NCBI GenBank assembly: GCA_035501935.1
Contig: DATJVC010000023.1
Coordinates: 1 to 46,994 of the forward strand
Reading direction: 5' to 3'
Source: Gammaproteobacteria bacterium
Lineage (GTDB): Bacteria; Pseudomonadota; Gammaproteobacteria; JAJPIJ01
Length of the DNA stretch: 46,994 nucleotides
Every line of letters begins with the position of its first letter. Positions within the stretch are counted from its first letter, which is position 1. Under the pieces are notes generated by a model, which saw only the letters and a list, made by a program, of their open reading frames with translations, ran no database searches and was not told the DNA's origin. The position numbers were made by a program, and so were the translations under genes. This document shows, piece by piece, positions 17,793 through 27,668 of this stretch.

Positions 17793-19226
17793 ATGTTTCA
17801 AATTCGTTCATTGCTGGTGCTGGCACTGGGATTGAGTTGGCTGACGGTCGGTGTTGCACAGGCACGTTCGCTGCCTGAATTTACCAAGCTGGTCGAAGAC
17901 AATGGACCGGCGGTGGTGAACATCGCCACCACCTCCAAGATTGAACGCGGCCCGCACGGCCTGCCGCGCGAGTTCCAGATCCCCGATTTGCCCGAAGACA
18001 GTCCGTTGAACGATTTCCTGAACAAATTTTTCGGGCCTGAAGGCGCACCCGGCGAGGCCGCCCCCAGCCAGTCCCTGGGATCCGGATTCATTATTTCCAA
18101 GGACGGTTACATCATCACCAACTATCACGTGGTGAAGGACGCGGATGAGATCGTCGTGCGCCTGAGCGACAAACGCGAGCTCAAAGCCAGACTCATCGGC
18201 CAGGATGAGCGCAGTGACATCGCGGTGCTCAAGATCAGCGCCGATAATCTGCCCACGGTCAAACCCGGCAACACCACCGATCTCAAGGTCGGGGAGTGGG
18301 TGCTGGCCATCGGCTCGCCCTTCGGGTTCGACCACTCGGCCACCGCCGGCATCGTCAGCGCCAAGGGCCGCACATTGCCCAATGAAAACTACACGCCTTT
18401 CATACAAACCGACGTTGCCATCAATCCCGGCAATTCCGGCGGGCCGCTGTTCAATCTGGATGGCGAGGTGGTGGGCGTGAATTCGCAAATTTTCAGCCGC
18501 ACCGGCGGTTCCGTGGGAATTTCGTTTGCCATCCCCATTGAAGTGGTGATGAACGTCTACCAGCAACTGCGCGACAAGGGCAAAGTCAGCCGCGGCTGGC
18601 TGGGCGTGCTTATCCAGGATGTCACCCAGGATCTGGCGGAATCCTTCGGCATGAAAAAACCACACGGCGCGCTGGTCTCGAAGGTGGTGCCCGACGGCCC
18701 GGCCGCCAAGGCGGGCGTACAAGCGGGCGACGTGGTGGTGGCGTTCAACGGCAAGGATATCGACAGTTCCGCCGATCTGCCGCCATTGGTGGGCAACGCC
18801 CACGTCGGCGATCACCTGCCGCTGACCGTCCTGCGCGACGGAGAGGAGAAAAGTCTGCAAGTCGAGGTTGGGGAACTGCCCAAGGAAGAAACCCCGGTGC
18901 TGGCGTCCGAGGGGCCGGCCCCCTCCGGAACCCGGAGCGAACAGCTAAAGGTGACGGTGAAGGATTTGACCAGCAGTCAGCGGGAGAAGATGGATTTGGA
19001 GGATCAAGGCGTACTGGTCGAAAAGGTGGACCAGGGACCGGCCTATCACGCGGGAATCCGTGAAGGCGACGTCATCCTCATGGTGGACAATGAAAAGATA
19101 CAGAACGCGGGACAATTCAAGGAAATCGTGGGCAAGCTCGCGGTGGGGAAATCCGTGCCGGTGCTCGTGCAGCGCCGGGGCAATCCGCTGTTCCTGGCGA
19201 TGAAAATGCCGCCCAAGAGCGGCTGA
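17793..19226 (+). CDS. mucD: Periplasmic serine protease DegP/MucD
   Basis: HtrA-family protease-chaperone that degrades misfolded envelope proteins. The 477-residue precursor has a signal peptide (MFQIRSLLVLALGL ... VAQA) cut before RSLPEF. The trypsin-like domain has the triad H112 (T-N-Y-H-V-V), D142 (ERSDIAVLKI) and S215 (NPGNSGGPLF). Two PDZ domains follow (about 285-375, RGWLGVLIQDVTQDLAESFG; and about 395-470, KVDQGPAYHAGIREGDVILM). It closes the rpoE operon, as mucD does in Pseudomonas. The ATG at 17793 gives a proper signal peptide; an in-frame GTG at 17757 would add 12 residues. Confidence 0.96.
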   Translation: MFQIRSLLVLALGLSWLTVGVAQARSLPEFTKLVEDNGPAVVNIATTSKIERGPHGLPREFQIPDLPEDSPLNDFLNKFFGPEGAPGEAAPSQSLGSGFIISKDGYIITNYHVVKDADEIVVRLSDKRELKARLIGQDERSDIAVLKISADNLPTVKPGNTTDLKVGEWVLAIGSPFGFDHSATAGIVSAKGRTLPNENYTPFIQTDVAINPGNSGGPLFNLDGEVVGVNSQIFSRTGGSVGISFAIPIEVVMNVYQQLRDKGKVSRGWLGVLIQDVTQDLAESFGMKKPHGALVSKVVPDGPAAKAGVQAGDVVVAFNGKDIDSSADLPPLVGNAHVGDHLPLTVLRDGEEKSLQVEVGELPKEETPVLASEGPAPSGTRSEQLKVTVKDLTSSQREKMDLEDQGVLVEKVDQGPAYHAGIREGDVILMVDNEKIQNAGQFKEIVGKLAVGKSVPVLVQRRGNPLFLAMKMPPKSG

Positions 19227-19364
19227 GCATGGCCGCCCCGGCCGGCGGGGCCGCCTGTGCGATCGCGGCCGTGCGTCGATGCGGGCCATTGGTTTTCAGG
19301 GGGTGGATTTTTCCTTCACGTTTGCGGCGGAGACTGGCGATGGCGATTCGTTGTCGGCATCTAT

Positions 19365-19392
19365 TTGAGCCTCCGGCAATCTCGGCTAGAAT
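19365..19392 (+). promoter_or_regulatory. Candidate lepA promoter
   Basis: TTGAGC at 19365-19370 and TAGAAT at 19387-19392 are separated by 16 nt (four and five of six consensus bases). It lies in the 253-nt gap between mucD and lepA and would give a leader of about 80 nt. It implies that lepA-lepB starts a new transcript independent of the sigma-E operon. Confidence 0.5.
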
Positions 19393-19479
19393 CGCGACCC
19401 TGTGCACGGCCGGTGTCTGTAGTCAGACGCGCGGGCTGCCGGCAGACGCCAACTCTCATCACTATTGCCAACGCCCGCG

Positions 19480-21276
19480 ATGGAGCATATCCGCAACTTT
19501 TCCATTATCGCCCATATTGACCACGGCAAATCAACCCTGGCTGATCGGCTCATTGAAGCCTGCGGTGGCTTGAGCGCGCGGGAGATGGAGGATCAGGTGC
19601 TCGATTCCATGGATTTGGAGCGTGAGCGTGGCATCACCATCAAGGCCCAGTGCGTGACTCTTGATTTCACGGCGGATGACGGCAGGGTGTATTGCCTCAA
19701 TTTGATTGACACACCCGGGCACGTGGATTTTGCCTACGAGGTTTCCCGTTCACTCGCCGCCTGCGAGGGCGCGCTCCTGGTCGTGGACACGGCCCAGGGC
19801 GTCGAGGCGCAGTCCGTGGCCAACTGCCATACGGCGGTGGACCAGGGACTGGCAGTCCTGCCGGTGCTGAACAAGATTGATCTACCGGCCGCCGAGCCGG
19901 AGCGCGTCAGGAAGGAAATCGAGGAGATTATCGGCATCGACGCGAAAGACGCGGTGGCGGTCAGCGCCAAGCTGGGGACGGGCATCTCCACGCTGCTGCA
20001 CACGCTGGTGCGCCGCATCCCGCCGCCGAAGGGAGATCCGCAGGCGCCGCTCAAGGCCCTCATTATCGATTCATGGTTCGACAATTACCTGGGCGTGGTG
20101 TCGCTGGTGCGCGTGGTCGATGGCAATCTGCGCGTGGGCGAAAAAATCCGGGTCATGTCCACGGGGCGGGATTTCGAGGTCAGCCGCGTGGGCATATCGA
20201 CGCCCAAGAAGATCGACCGCAAGGAACTGCGAGCCGGCGAGGTGGGCTGGGTCATCGCCGGCATCAAGGACGTGGATGGCGCGCCGGTGGGCGATACCCT
20301 GACCGACAGCGCGCGGCCCGCGACCAAGCCGCTGCCGGGGTTCAAAAAGATCAAGCCGAATGTATTTGCCGGCCTGTATCCCACCGATCCGGCAGACTAC
20401 GAATCGCTGCGCGAGGCGCTTGCCAAGCTGCGGCTCAATGATTCCTCCCTGCATTACGAGCCTGAGAATTCGCAGTCGCTGGGATTTGGATTTCGTTGCG
20501 GTTTTCTGGGCAAGCTGCACATGGAAATCGTGCAGGAGCGGCTGGAGCGGGAATACAACCTGCAATTGGTCACGACCGCGCCAACCGTGGTTTATGAGGT
20601 GCTGACGTCGGGCAATGATGTGATTTATGTCGACAATCCCGCCCGGCTGCCGCCCGTGGGGAAAATCGCGGAAATCCGCGAACCCATCATTCGCGCCGAC
20701 ATCCTGGTGCCGCAACAATACCTGGGGCAGGTCATCACCTTGTGCGTCGAGCGGCGCGGCGTGCAGAAGAAACTTCTTTATCTGGGCGGACAGGTGGCCG
20801 TGAGTTACGAACTGCCGCTCTCCGAAATGGTCCTGGATTTCTTTGACCGGCTGAAGTCCGTGAGCCGGGGTTATGCCTCGCTGGATTACAGCTTCGTGGG
20901 GTACCAGCATGCGCGGCTGGTCAAGCTGGATATATTGATCAACGGCGACCGGCTGGATGCCCTGTCCACCATTGTTCATCAGGACCAGGCGGCGCGGCGC
21001 GGGCGCGAGGTGGCGGAAAAAATGAAGACGCTCATTCCGCGTCAGATGTTCGAAATCGCCGTTCAAGCCGCCATCGGCTCGCAGATCGTGGCCCGGGAAA
21101 CCGTCAAGGCATTGCGCAAGAACGTGCTGGCAAAATGTTACGGCGGCGACATCACCCGCAAGCGCAAGCTTTTGGAGAAGCAGAAGGAGGGCAAGCGCCG
21201 TATGAAACAGTTCGGTACGGTGGAGATCCCGCAGGAAGCCTTCATGGCCGTGTTAAACATTGGAAAGGACAAATAA
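19480..21276 (+). CDS. lepA: Translation elongation factor 4 LepA (EF4)
   Basis: Ribosome-bound GTPase acting in translation or ribosome assembly under stress. The 598 residues match the usual ~600. G motifs: G1 [10 protein letters not shown]2 region RGITIKAQ, G3 DTPGHVDF, G4 NKIDLP, G5 SAKLGTG. EF-G-like domains follow, and the LepA-specific C-terminal domain contains [20 protein letters not shown] and [18 protein letters not shown]. Start chosen at ATG 19480 ([19 protein letters not shown]), as in E. coli; five upstream codons are in frame. The stop overlaps lepB by one base (TAATG). Confidence 0.98.
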   Translation: MEHIRNFSIIAHIDHGKSTLADRLIEACGGLSAREMEDQVLDSMDLERERGITIKAQCVTLDFTADDGRVYCLNLIDTPGHVDFAYEVSRSLAACEGALLVVDTAQGVEAQSVANCHTAVDQGLAVLPVLNKIDLPAAEPERVRKEIEEIIGIDAKDAVAVSAKLGTGISTLLHTLVRRIPPPKGDPQAPLKALIIDSWFDNYLGVVSLVRVVDGNLRVGEKIRVMSTGRDFEVSRVGISTPKKIDRKELRAGEVGWVIAGIKDVDGAPVGDTLTDSARPATKPLPGFKKIKPNVFAGLYPTDPADYESLREALAKLRLNDSSLHYEPENSQSLGFGFRCGFLGKLHMEIVQERLEREYNLQLVTTAPTVVYEVLTSGNDVIYVDNPARLPPVGKIAEIREPIIRADILVPQQYLGQVITLCVERRGVQKKLLYLGGQVAVSYELPLSEMVLDFFDRLKSVSRGYASLDYSFVGYQHARLVKLDILINGDRLDALSTIVHQDQAARRGREVAEKMKTLIPRQMFEIAVQAAIGSQIVARETVKALRKNVLAKCYGGDITRKRKLLEKQKEGKRRMKQFGTVEIPQEAFMAVLNIGKDK

Positions 21277-22055
21277 TGCAGACAAGTGTGGACTTCGGAC
21301 TGGTGTTGACGGTGCTGACCCTGGTCAGCGGCGGTCTTTGGGCGATCGATGCCTGGGTTTTTGCCCCCCGCCGCCGGCTGCTTGGCGGGGATGGGACGGC
21401 AGTCTCCCGGCCGTGGTGGGCGGATTATGCGCAGTCGTTCTTCCCCGTGTTTCTCGCGGTGCTTTTGCTGCGCTCATTCCTCGTGGAACCCTTCCGCATA
21501 CCCTCCGGCTCCATGATGCCCACGCTCCTGGATGGCGATTTCATCCTGGTGAACAAATACGTCTATGGATTGCGCCTGCCCGTCGTGAACTGGAAAGTGC
21601 TGGATGTCGGAAAACCGCGACGCGGCGATGTAATTGTATTCCGCTACCCGGTGGACGGAAGGACGCCTTTCATCAAACGTGTCATCGGTCTGCCCGGAGA
21701 TCATGTCGTTTACGATGACAAGACCCTCTATATAAACAATGAGAAAATTGCGGTGGAGGAAACCGGCGTCTATGAAGGCAAGGGGCGTTACGCAAGCCAT
21801 ACCGGCGCCTCGGTGCGTGTTGAGCACCTGGACGGCGTCGACCACAGCATACTGGTGTTTCCCGAGCGGCCGCCGCGGAACGCGGATATAATCGTCCCGG
21901 CGGACAATTATTTTGTCATGGGCGACAACCGTGACAACAGCATGGACAGCCGTTTTTGGGGCGAGGTTCCAGATGCCAACATCGTTGGCAAGGCCTTCCT
22001 GATCTGGATGAATCTGGACCTGGACTGGAGTCGCCTCGGCAACCGTATAAAATGA
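21276..22055 (+). CDS. lepB: Signal peptidase I LepB
   Basis: Inner-membrane protease that removes signal peptides from exported proteins. The 259-residue protein has two N-terminal membrane segments (about 6-24 and 52-66). The Ser-Lys dyad is S79 in PSGSMMPTL and K134 in FIKRVIGLPGDHV. Further family boxes are RGDVIVFRYP and MGDNRDNSMDSRFWG. GGAAAGGAC lies just upstream of the ATG. It is coupled to lepA through a one-base overlap and followed by the DUF4845 gene, the usual order. Confidence 0.97.
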   Translation: MQTSVDFGLVLTVLTLVSGGLWAIDAWVFAPRRRLLGGDGTAVSRPWWADYAQSFFPVFLAVLLLRSFLVEPFRIPSGSMMPTLLDGDFILVNKYVYGLRLPVVNWKVLDVGKPRRGDVIVFRYPVDGRTPFIKRVIGLPGDHVVYDDKTLYINNEKIAVEETGVYEGKGRYASHTGASVRVEHLDGVDHSILVFPERPPRNADIIVPADNYFVMGDNRDNSMDSRFWGEVPDANIVGKAFLIWMNLDLDWSRLGNRIK

Positions 22056-22083
22056 AACCACGATCGGACTAACAGGAGGTTTT

Positions 22084-22476
22084 ATGTCAGCACATCGTCA
22101 TCAACAGGGTCTCACTTTCATCGGCTTCCTTATTGTGGCAATCATGGTTGGCTTTTTTGCCTTCGTGGCATTGCGACTTTTCCCAATCTATTCGGAAAAA
22201 TTCGCGGTGATACAGTCCATGAAATCCGTGGCCAATCTACCCAATATCGGCGCGGCCTCGCCCACGCAAATCCAAAATGACTTGATGAAGAACTTCGTCA
22301 TCCAGGGCATTGATGAAAAATTCATCAACACTCTCAAGGACGAACTGACGATAGACAAGGACGAAGACGGCAACCGCACCATGACGCTGGAATATGAGAT
22401 ACGGAACAATTTCTATGGCGAACTGGATCTCGCATTGAATTTCAGCTACACCGTCATCCTGCCGGTGAAAGAATAA
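22084..22476 (+). CDS. DUF4845 family protein
   Basis: This 130-residue protein has one N-terminal membrane segment (GLTFIGFLIVAIMVGFFAFV) and a small soluble C-terminal domain presumably in the periplasm. It corresponds to the DUF4845 proteins found between lepB and rnc in many gamma- and betaproteobacteria; function unknown. The segment Q-Q-G-L-T-F-I-G-F-L-I-V, with a Gly before a hydrophobic run, resembles a type IV prepilin leader, although the Glu at +5 of true pilins is missing (Gly here). A strong AGGAGG lies just before the ATG. Confidence 0.85.
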   Translation: MSAHRHQQGLTFIGFLIVAIMVGFFAFVALRLFPIYSEKFAVIQSMKSVANLPNIGAASPTQIQNDLMKNFVIQGIDEKFINTLKDELTIDKDEDGNRTMTLEYEIRNNFYGELDLALNFSYTVILPVKE

Positions 22477-22488
22477 TAGCCGCCATTG

Positions 22489-23172
22489 ATGTTGACGGAA
22501 CAACAACGCCTGCAGCGATGTGCCGATAAAATCGGCCATCAGTTCCGAAAGGTGGGATTGTTGCGGGCCGCGTTGACTCACCGTAGTGCCGGCGCTGACA
22601 ATAACGAACGTCTGGAGTTTCTCGGTGATGCAGTCCTGAATCTTTTTATCACCCAGGCACTCTTTGACCGCTTTCCGGAAAAAGATGAAGGACACCTGAC
22701 CCGCCGGCGGGCGGCGCTGGTCAGGCGGGAGGCACTGGCACGAATCGCCCGACAGCTGGAGCTGGGTGATCTCCTCAAGCTGGGGGAGGGCGAATTGAAG
22801 AGTGGTGGAGGCCGGCGTGATTCCATTCTGGCCAATGCGCTGGAGGCAGTCATCGGCGCCGTCTATCTTGATGCCGGATTTGCGGCATGCACAAATACCC
22901 TGCACCGGTTGTATGGCACGATGATCGCAGAACAGGATTCGGACGAGATTGCCAAGGATCCGAAAACACGACTGCAGGAATATTTGCAGGCCCGACGCAT
23001 GCCTCTGCCGATTTACCGCTTGAAGGGCATGGAGGGTGAAGCTCATCAACAGACGTTTGTCGTGGAATGCGAAACGGCAGCGCTCTCCGGCGCCTGGCAG
23101 GGCAGGGGGGGCAACCGCCGGGCGGCGGAACAAGCCGCGGCGGAACAAATTTTAAGTCATCTTGAAGCCTGA
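22489..23172 (+). CDS. rnc: Ribonuclease III
   Basis: Double-strand-specific endoribonuclease that processes rRNA precursors and other structured RNAs. The 227-residue protein has the RNase III signature NERLEFLGDAVLNLFI with the metal-binding Glu/Asp, the second acidic site near A-N-A-L-E-A-V-I-G-A-V-Y-L-D, and a C-terminal double-stranded RNA-binding domain (DPKTRLQEYLQARRMPLPIY ... FVVECETAALSGAWQGRGGN). ATG 22489 is chosen; the TTG just upstream adds one residue. The 3' end overlaps the probable era start. Confidence 0.97.
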   Translation: MLTEQQRLQRCADKIGHQFRKVGLLRAALTHRSAGADNNERLEFLGDAVLNLFITQALFDRFPEKDEGHLTRRRAALVRREALARIARQLELGDLLKLGEGELKSGGGRRDSILANALEAVIGAVYLDAGFAACTNTLHRLYGTMIAEQDSDEIAKDPKTRLQEYLQARRMPLPIYRLKGMEGEAHQQTFVVECETAALSGAWQGRGGNRRAAEQAAAEQILSHLEA

Positions 23173-24097
23173 TTTGGCATTGAAATCCCCCGTTGAGGGT
23201 TCTGTTCAAGCGCCGGTGCAGCGCTGCGGTCTGGTCGCCATTGTGGGCCGCCCTAATGTCGGCAAATCCACCCTGCTGAACAAGCTGATCGGACGCAAGC
23301 TCAGCATCACCTCGCGCAAGCCCCAGACCACCCGCCATGCCTTGCTCGGGATCAAGACCCGCGGAATGAATCAAATCCTCTATGTGGATACCCCGGGTCT
23401 GCATCGCAGTCCGGAAAAACACCTCGGTCGTTACCTTAACCGTGAGGCAATGCGTACGTTGCGTGATGTCGATGTAATTCTGTTTCTCATCGAGGCGGCT
23501 GGCTGGCGCAGGGGGGATGAACACGTATGGAAGCAATTGCGGGGCATCCCGGCGCCGATCCTGCTGCTATTGAACAAGGTGGATAAATTGAAACAAAAAA
23601 AAGAATTGTTACCGCTGTTGAAACAGTTGCAGACGCACGGCCCCTGGGCGGAGATCATCCCTGTCTCGGCCCGCAACGGTGACAATCTGGATCACATGGA
23701 GGACGTGATCAGCCGCCACCTGCCCGGACAGTCGTGGCTCTATCCTCCCGATCAACTCAGTGACCGCCCGGAACGCTTTTTCGCGGCGGAGGTCATTCGC
23801 GAGAAACTGATGCGTAATCTGGAGCAGGAACTGCCATATCATACCGCTGTCATCGTGGATAAATATGAGGATTCAGCGCACGATGTGCATCTGCATGCCA
23901 CGATATGGGTGGAGCGCCCCGGGCAGAAGGCTATCGTCATCGGCAAACAAGGCGCCATGCTCAAGCTCATCGGCGAACGTGCCCGGCGGGATATCGAAGC
24001 CCTGGTGGGCAAGCGCGTTCATCTCAAGACGTGGGTTAAAGTGCGCGGCGGCTGGACGGACGACGTTCAGCAACTGCGCGAACTCGGATTTTCCTGA
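23162..24097 (+). CDS. era: GTPase Era
   Basis: Era is an essential GTPase that binds the 3' end of 16S rRNA during 30S assembly. About 300 residues. G motifs: G1 VAIVGRPNVGKSTLLN, G2 region KPQTTRH, G3 DTPGLH, G4 NKVDKL, G5 VSARNGDN. The C-terminal KH domain contains the signature ATIWVERPGQKAIVIGKQGA. There is no ATG before the G domain; TTG codons at 23162, 23174 and 23180 and a GTG at 23216 are the possible starts, and the longest is given. With the first, era overlaps rnc by 11 nt. rnc-era-recO is a classic operon. Confidence 0.95.
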   Translation: MKPDLALKSPVEGSVQAPVQRCGLVAIVGRPNVGKSTLLNKLIGRKLSITSRKPQTTRHALLGIKTRGMNQILYVDTPGLHRSPEKHLGRYLNREAMRTLRDVDVILFLIEAAGWRRGDEHVWKQLRGIPAPILLLLNKVDKLKQKKELLPLLKQLQTHGPWAEIIPVSARNGDNLDHMEDVISRHLPGQSWLYPPDQLSDRPERFFAAEVIREKLMRNLEQELPYHTAVIVDKYEDSAHDVHLHATIWVERPGQKAIVIGKQGAMLKLIGERARRDIEALVGKRVHLKTWVKVRGGWTDDVQQLRELGFS

Positions 24098-24127
24098 TGC
24101 TCCGTTTGACAGGAAGGGTTGCTCGTA

Positions 24128-24832
24128 ATGCGGGTTGACCTGCATCCGGCGTACTTGCTGCACCGGAGGAATTACCAGGAAAGCAGCTATATCGCGGAGG
24201 TGCTTTCCTCCCAGCACGGCCGCGTGGCCCTGATCGCGAAGGGAGCCGCCCGTCCTTCCGCGAAAAGGGCCGCGGGCGCGGCGGCAGCCCTGCAGCCTTT
24301 CCAAATGCTCAATATAGCCTGGGCCGGACGGGGCGAACTGCCGGTGCTGACCGGCATTGAATCCTTGGGCCCGGCGCATTTAAACGCGTCAAAATTATTG
24401 AGCGGATTTTATATGAATGAATTGTTGCTGCGGCTGCTTCATCGTTCTGATCCGCATCCGGAGTTGTTCGACGCTTACCAGCGGGCGCTGCGTGACCTGG
24501 CGGGGGAGGATCGGCCGGAATGGCCGCTGCGCCAATTTGAAGTTCGGTTGTTGCGCGTCATCGGTTATGCGCCGATATTGGATCGCGATGCGGTCTCCGG
24601 TCTGCCGGTGCGGAATGATGCGCGCTACGGATACCGCCTTAGCCAGGGGCCCAGCACGGCGTGGGATGGCGACCAGGAAGCCATTGCCATCAGTGGGGCG
24701 GGCCTGCTGGCCCTGGCGGGCAATCAGCCTCCGGATCGCGAACTATGGCCTGAGCTCAAACGGTTGTTGCGGGCGCTGCTCGCAGTACATCTTGGCGATC
24801 GGCCGTTGACCACGCGTGCATGGGTGCGCTAA
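24128..24832 (+). CDS. recO: DNA repair protein RecO
   Basis: RecO helps RecR load RecA on SSB-coated single-stranded DNA in the RecFOR pathway. The 234-residue protein has the N-terminal OB fold (AYLLHRRNYQESSYIAEVLS, HGRVALIAKGAARPSAKRA), followed by the helical domain (L-N-A-S-K-L-L-S-G-F-Y-M-N-E-L-L-L-R-L-L). The C-terminal domain lacks a Cys4 zinc site, as in E. coli. ATG 24128 lies ten bases after AGGAAGG; the in-frame TTG at 24119 is too close to that site. It ends the rnc-era-recO group. Confidence 0.93.
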   Translation: MRVDLHPAYLLHRRNYQESSYIAEVLSSQHGRVALIAKGAARPSAKRAAGAAAALQPFQMLNIAWAGRGELPVLTGIESLGPAHLNASKLLSGFYMNELLLRLLHRSDPHPELFDAYQRALRDLAGEDRPEWPLRQFEVRLLRVIGYAPILDRDAVSGLPVRNDARYGYRLSQGPSTAWDGDQEAIAISGAGLLALAGNQPPDRELWPELKRLLRALLAVHLGDRPLTTRAWVR

Positions 24833-24846
24833 CAGCGCCGCTTCAG

Positions 24847-24875
24847 TTTCACGTGTGGCAAAGTCACTGTAGAAT
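24847..24875 (+). promoter_or_regulatory. Candidate pdxJ promoter
   Basis: TTTCAC at 24847-24852 and TAGAAT at 24870-24875 are 17 nt apart. The -10 is good (five of six), the -35 weak. It lies in the 78-nt recO-pdxJ gap, 35 nt before the ATG. Confidence 0.35.
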
Positions 24876-24910
24876 GCACGCCCCTTGAACTCGTCAGGGC
24901 TCGAATACCC

Positions 24911-25648
24911 ATGCCACCTGCGCCGCCATTGCTGGGCGTGAATATTGATCATGTCGCGACTTTACGGCAGGCGCGACATACGTTTTATCCGTCTCCGCTC
25001 GATGCGGCGCTGCTGGCCGAAGGCGCGGGCGCCGATCTAATCACGGTGCACCTGCGCGAAGACAGGCGTCACATCCAGGAGGAAGACGTGCATCGACTCG
25101 CCGCTGCGCTGCGGGTGCGATTGAATCTTGAAATGGCGATGACGGAAGACATGATTAATTTCGTGATGCGCCTGCAGCCTTCGGACTGCTGCCTGGTGCC
25201 TGAACGCCGCGAGGAATTGACCACCGAAGGCGGTCTGGACGTGGCTGGCCAGACTGACAGGGTGCGATCGGCCTGCGCCAGAATAACGGCGGCCGGCGTG
25301 CGTCTGTCACTGTTCATCGATCCGGTTCAACAGCAGGTGGACGCCGCCAGCAAGAGCGGCGCGCCGGTCATCGAGATTCACACCGGCCATTACGCCAATG
25401 CCGCCACGCCGGAAGCGCAGGAGAGGGAATTGAACCGCATACGTTCTGCCGCACATCGGGCGCTGGCTCTCGGGTTGCAGGTCAATGCCGGCCACGGACT
25501 GCATTATGACAATGTCCTCCCCATCGCCGCGTTGCCGGAGATTCGCGAATTGAACATCGGTCACTCGATTATTTGCCGGGCCGTATTGCACGGTCTGCCG
25601 GCGGCGGTGCGCGAGATGAAACAATGCCTGCAAAGGGCGCGCGCATGA
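24911..25648 (+). CDS. pdxJ: Pyridoxine 5'-phosphate synthase PdxJ
   Basis: PdxJ condenses 1-deoxy-D-xylulose 5-phosphate with 3-amino-2-oxopropyl phosphate to make pyridoxine 5'-phosphate (DXP-dependent vitamin B6 route). 245 residues, a TIM barrel. Family blocks: [15 protein letters not shown] at the start, [59 protein letters not shown] and [13 protein letters not shown] near the C-terminus. It overlaps acpS by four bases (ATGA); recO-pdxJ-acpS is a conserved order. Confidence 0.98.
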   Translation: MPPAPPLLGVNIDHVATLRQARHTFYPSPLDAALLAEGAGADLITVHLREDRRHIQEEDVHRLAAALRVRLNLEMAMTEDMINFVMRLQPSDCCLVPERREELTTEGGLDVAGQTDRVRSACARITAAGVRLSLFIDPVQQQVDAASKSGAPVIEIHTGHYANAATPEAQERELNRIRSAAHRALALGLQVNAGHGLHYDNVLPIAALPEIRELNIGHSIICRAVLHGLPAAVREMKQCLQRARA

Positions 25649-26025
25649 TTTTTGGCATCGGCGTGGACATGGTGGAAGTGACACGCATCGAATCGGCGCA
25701 AAGACGGTTTGGTCCGCGCCTGGCGCGGCGCCTGCTGGCGCCGGAGGAGTTGCAGGAGTATGCCCGCTCCCGCCGGCCATCGCAGTTTCTCGCCAAACGC
25801 TTCGCGGCCAAGGAGGCACTGGTCAAGGCGCTGGGCACCGGCATCGGACGCGTGCTTTCCTGGCGGGCCATCCGCGTGGCACATGATCAAAAAGGGCGGC
25901 CCTATTTCGATCTCGGTTCGACTTCGGGATATTTATTAAACCAGCATCAGATTTCGGCAAGTCACCTGAGTATTTCAGACGAGCGGGGTTATGCGCTGGC
26001 TTTCGTCATCCTGGAGCGTACATAG
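25645..26025 (+). CDS. acpS: Holo-[acyl-carrier-protein] synthase AcpS
   Basis: AcpS transfers 4'-phosphopantetheine from CoA to the Ser of AcpP (S37 of the acpP product in this window), activating it. 126 residues. Signatures: [14 protein letters not shown] with the metal-binding Asp, and [20 protein letters not shown] with the second acidic ligand. The C-terminus [13 protein letters not shown] is typical. Start fixed at ATG 25645, overlapping the pdxJ stop; the frame extends upstream inside pdxJ. Confidence 0.97.
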   Translation: MIFGIGVDMVEVTRIESAQRRFGPRLARRLLAPEELQEYARSRRPSQFLAKRFAAKEALVKALGTGIGRVLSWRAIRVAHDQKGRPYFDLGSTSGYLLNQHQISASHLSISDERGYALAFVILERT

Positions 26026-26028
26026 AAG

Positions 26029-27657
26029 ATGAGCACAAGGCCATCCACTGTGCACAGCACCGCGTCGGAATCACCGGCCGAGGTCCTCCGTGCCGAAGTC
26101 GGCCGGCGCCGCACGTTCGCCATCATTTCCCACCCCGACGCCGGCAAGACCACGCTGACCGAAAAACTGCTTTTGCTCGGCGGCGCCATTCAAATCGCCG
26201 GCACCGTCAAGGGGCGCAAGAGTTCGCGCCACGCCACCTCGGATTGGATGGAGATCGAGAAGCAGCGCGGCATCTCTGTGACCTCATCGGTGATGCAATT
26301 TCATTATCGCAACTGCGTCATTAATTTGCTGGACACGCCAGGACACGAGGATTTTTCAGAGGATACGTACCGGACCCTCACCGCGGTGGATTCGGCATTG
26401 ATGGTCATCGACGCCGCCAAGGGTGTGGAGGAACGCACGATAAAATTATTGGAAGTATGCCGGCTGCGAAATACCCCGATCATCACCTTCATCAACAAGC
26501 TGGATCGCGAAAGCCGCGACCCGTTGGAATTGCTGGATGAAATCGAGCGGATTCTGAGGATTCAATGCGCGCCGGTGACCTGGCCGCTGGGCTCGGGGAG
26601 GGACTTTCGCGGTGTCGTCCAACTGCAAGATCAGCGCGTGCGCCTGTTCCGCTCACGCAGCGATGACGGCACAGGCGAGGGCAGGCTGCTGGATGGCATG
26701 GGGCATCCGGAAGTGCGGGCCGCCCTGGCGGGACAATGCGGCGAAGTCGAGGAGGCCATGGAACTGGTGCGTGCGGCAGCTACGGCGCCCGATGAAGGCG
26801 CCTTTCTCGCCGGCAAGCAAACCCCCGTGCTGTTCGGTTCGGCCCTGAACAGTTTCGGCGTGCGTGAACTTTTGGATTATTTCGTGGTGCATGCTCCACC
26901 GCCACGCCATCGCGATACTTTGACGCGTACCGTGCAGCCAGTGGAGGAGAAATTCAGCGGTTTCGTCTTCAAAATCCAGGCAAACATGGATCCCGCGCAT
27001 CACGACCGCATCGCCTTCCTCCGCATCTGTTCGGGCCGATATCACAACGGCATGCGCGTACGCCATGTGCGTGCAGGCAGGGATGTGACGCTGCAGGGGG
27101 CGCTGCGTTTCATGGCGCAGGATCGCGGCGCCACGGAAACCGCCTGGCCCGGTGATATCATCGGCCTGCACAACCACGGCACGATTCAGATTGGCGACAC
27201 CTTCACCCAGGGTGAGAACCTGAAATTTATCGGCATACCCTATTTCGCGCCGGAATTGTTCCGACGTGTCGTATTGCGGGATCCGTTGCGCATGAAGGCG
27301 TTGCAGAAGGGTCTGGTGCAGTTGAGCGAGGAGGGCGCCACTCAGGTGTTCCGTCCATTGCTCGGCAATGAGCTGATTTTGGGGGCGGTGGGAATGCTGC
27401 AATTTGAAGTGGTGGCCTGGCGCTTGCAACATGAATACGGCGTGCAATGCAGCTTCGAACAGACTCCCGTTGCCGTGGCGCGCTGGGTGGAATGCGGTGA
27501 CGGCGGCCGTTTGAAACAGTTCGAGGAAAAACTGCACGCGCACCTGGCGCGCGACGGCGCCGGCAATCTGGCCTATCTGGCGCCCAGCCGCGTCCATCTG
27601 GAATTGACCATGGAACGCTGGCGGGAGGTTCAATTCCGGACCTCCCGCGAACATTAA
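26029..27657 (+). CDS. prfC: Peptide chain release factor 3
   Basis: RF3 is a GTPase that recycles RF1 and RF2 from the ribosome after termination. 542 residues. G1 [17 protein letters not shown]; switch I region [21 protein letters not shown]3 [21 protein letters not shown]4 [10 protein letters not shown]. The C-terminal part (E-D-P-L-like [37 protein letters not shown]) is RF3-specific, separating it from EF-G. It follows acpS by three bases and ends 11 bases from the convergent rne. Confidence 0.98.
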   Translation: MSTRPSTVHSTASESPAEVLRAEVGRRRTFAIISHPDAGKTTLTEKLLLLGGAIQIAGTVKGRKSSRHATSDWMEIEKQRGISVTSSVMQFHYRNCVINLLDTPGHEDFSEDTYRTLTAVDSALMVIDAAKGVEERTIKLLEVCRLRNTPIITFINKLDRESRDPLELLDEIERILRIQCAPVTWPLGSGRDFRGVVQLQDQRVRLFRSRSDDGTGEGRLLDGMGHPEVRAALAGQCGEVEEAMELVRAAATAPDEGAFLAGKQTPVLFGSALNSFGVRELLDYFVVHAPPPRHRDTLTRTVQPVEEKFSGFVFKIQANMDPAHHDRIAFLRICSGRYHNGMRVRHVRAGRDVTLQGALRFMAQDRGATETAWPGDIIGLHNHGTIQIGDTFTQGENLKFIGIPYFAPELFRRVVLRDPLRMKALQKGLVQLSEEGATQVFRPLLGNELILGAVGMLQFEVVAWRLQHEYGVQCSFEQTPVAVARWVECGDGGRLKQFEEKLHAHLARDGAGNLAYLAPSRVHLELTMERWREVQFRTSREH

Positions 27658-27668
27658 AAAAGAAGGTG

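Noticed and set aside
19229-19330. GC-rich inverted sequence after mucD as an intrinsic terminator
   Set aside because: The GCCCC/GGGGC stem is short and has no U-run. Such stems occur by chance in DNA this GC-rich.
22084-22160. DUF4845 gene as a true type IV pilin
   Set aside because: Glu5 is missing and the genomic position is the conserved DUF4845 slot. Kept only as a resemblance.
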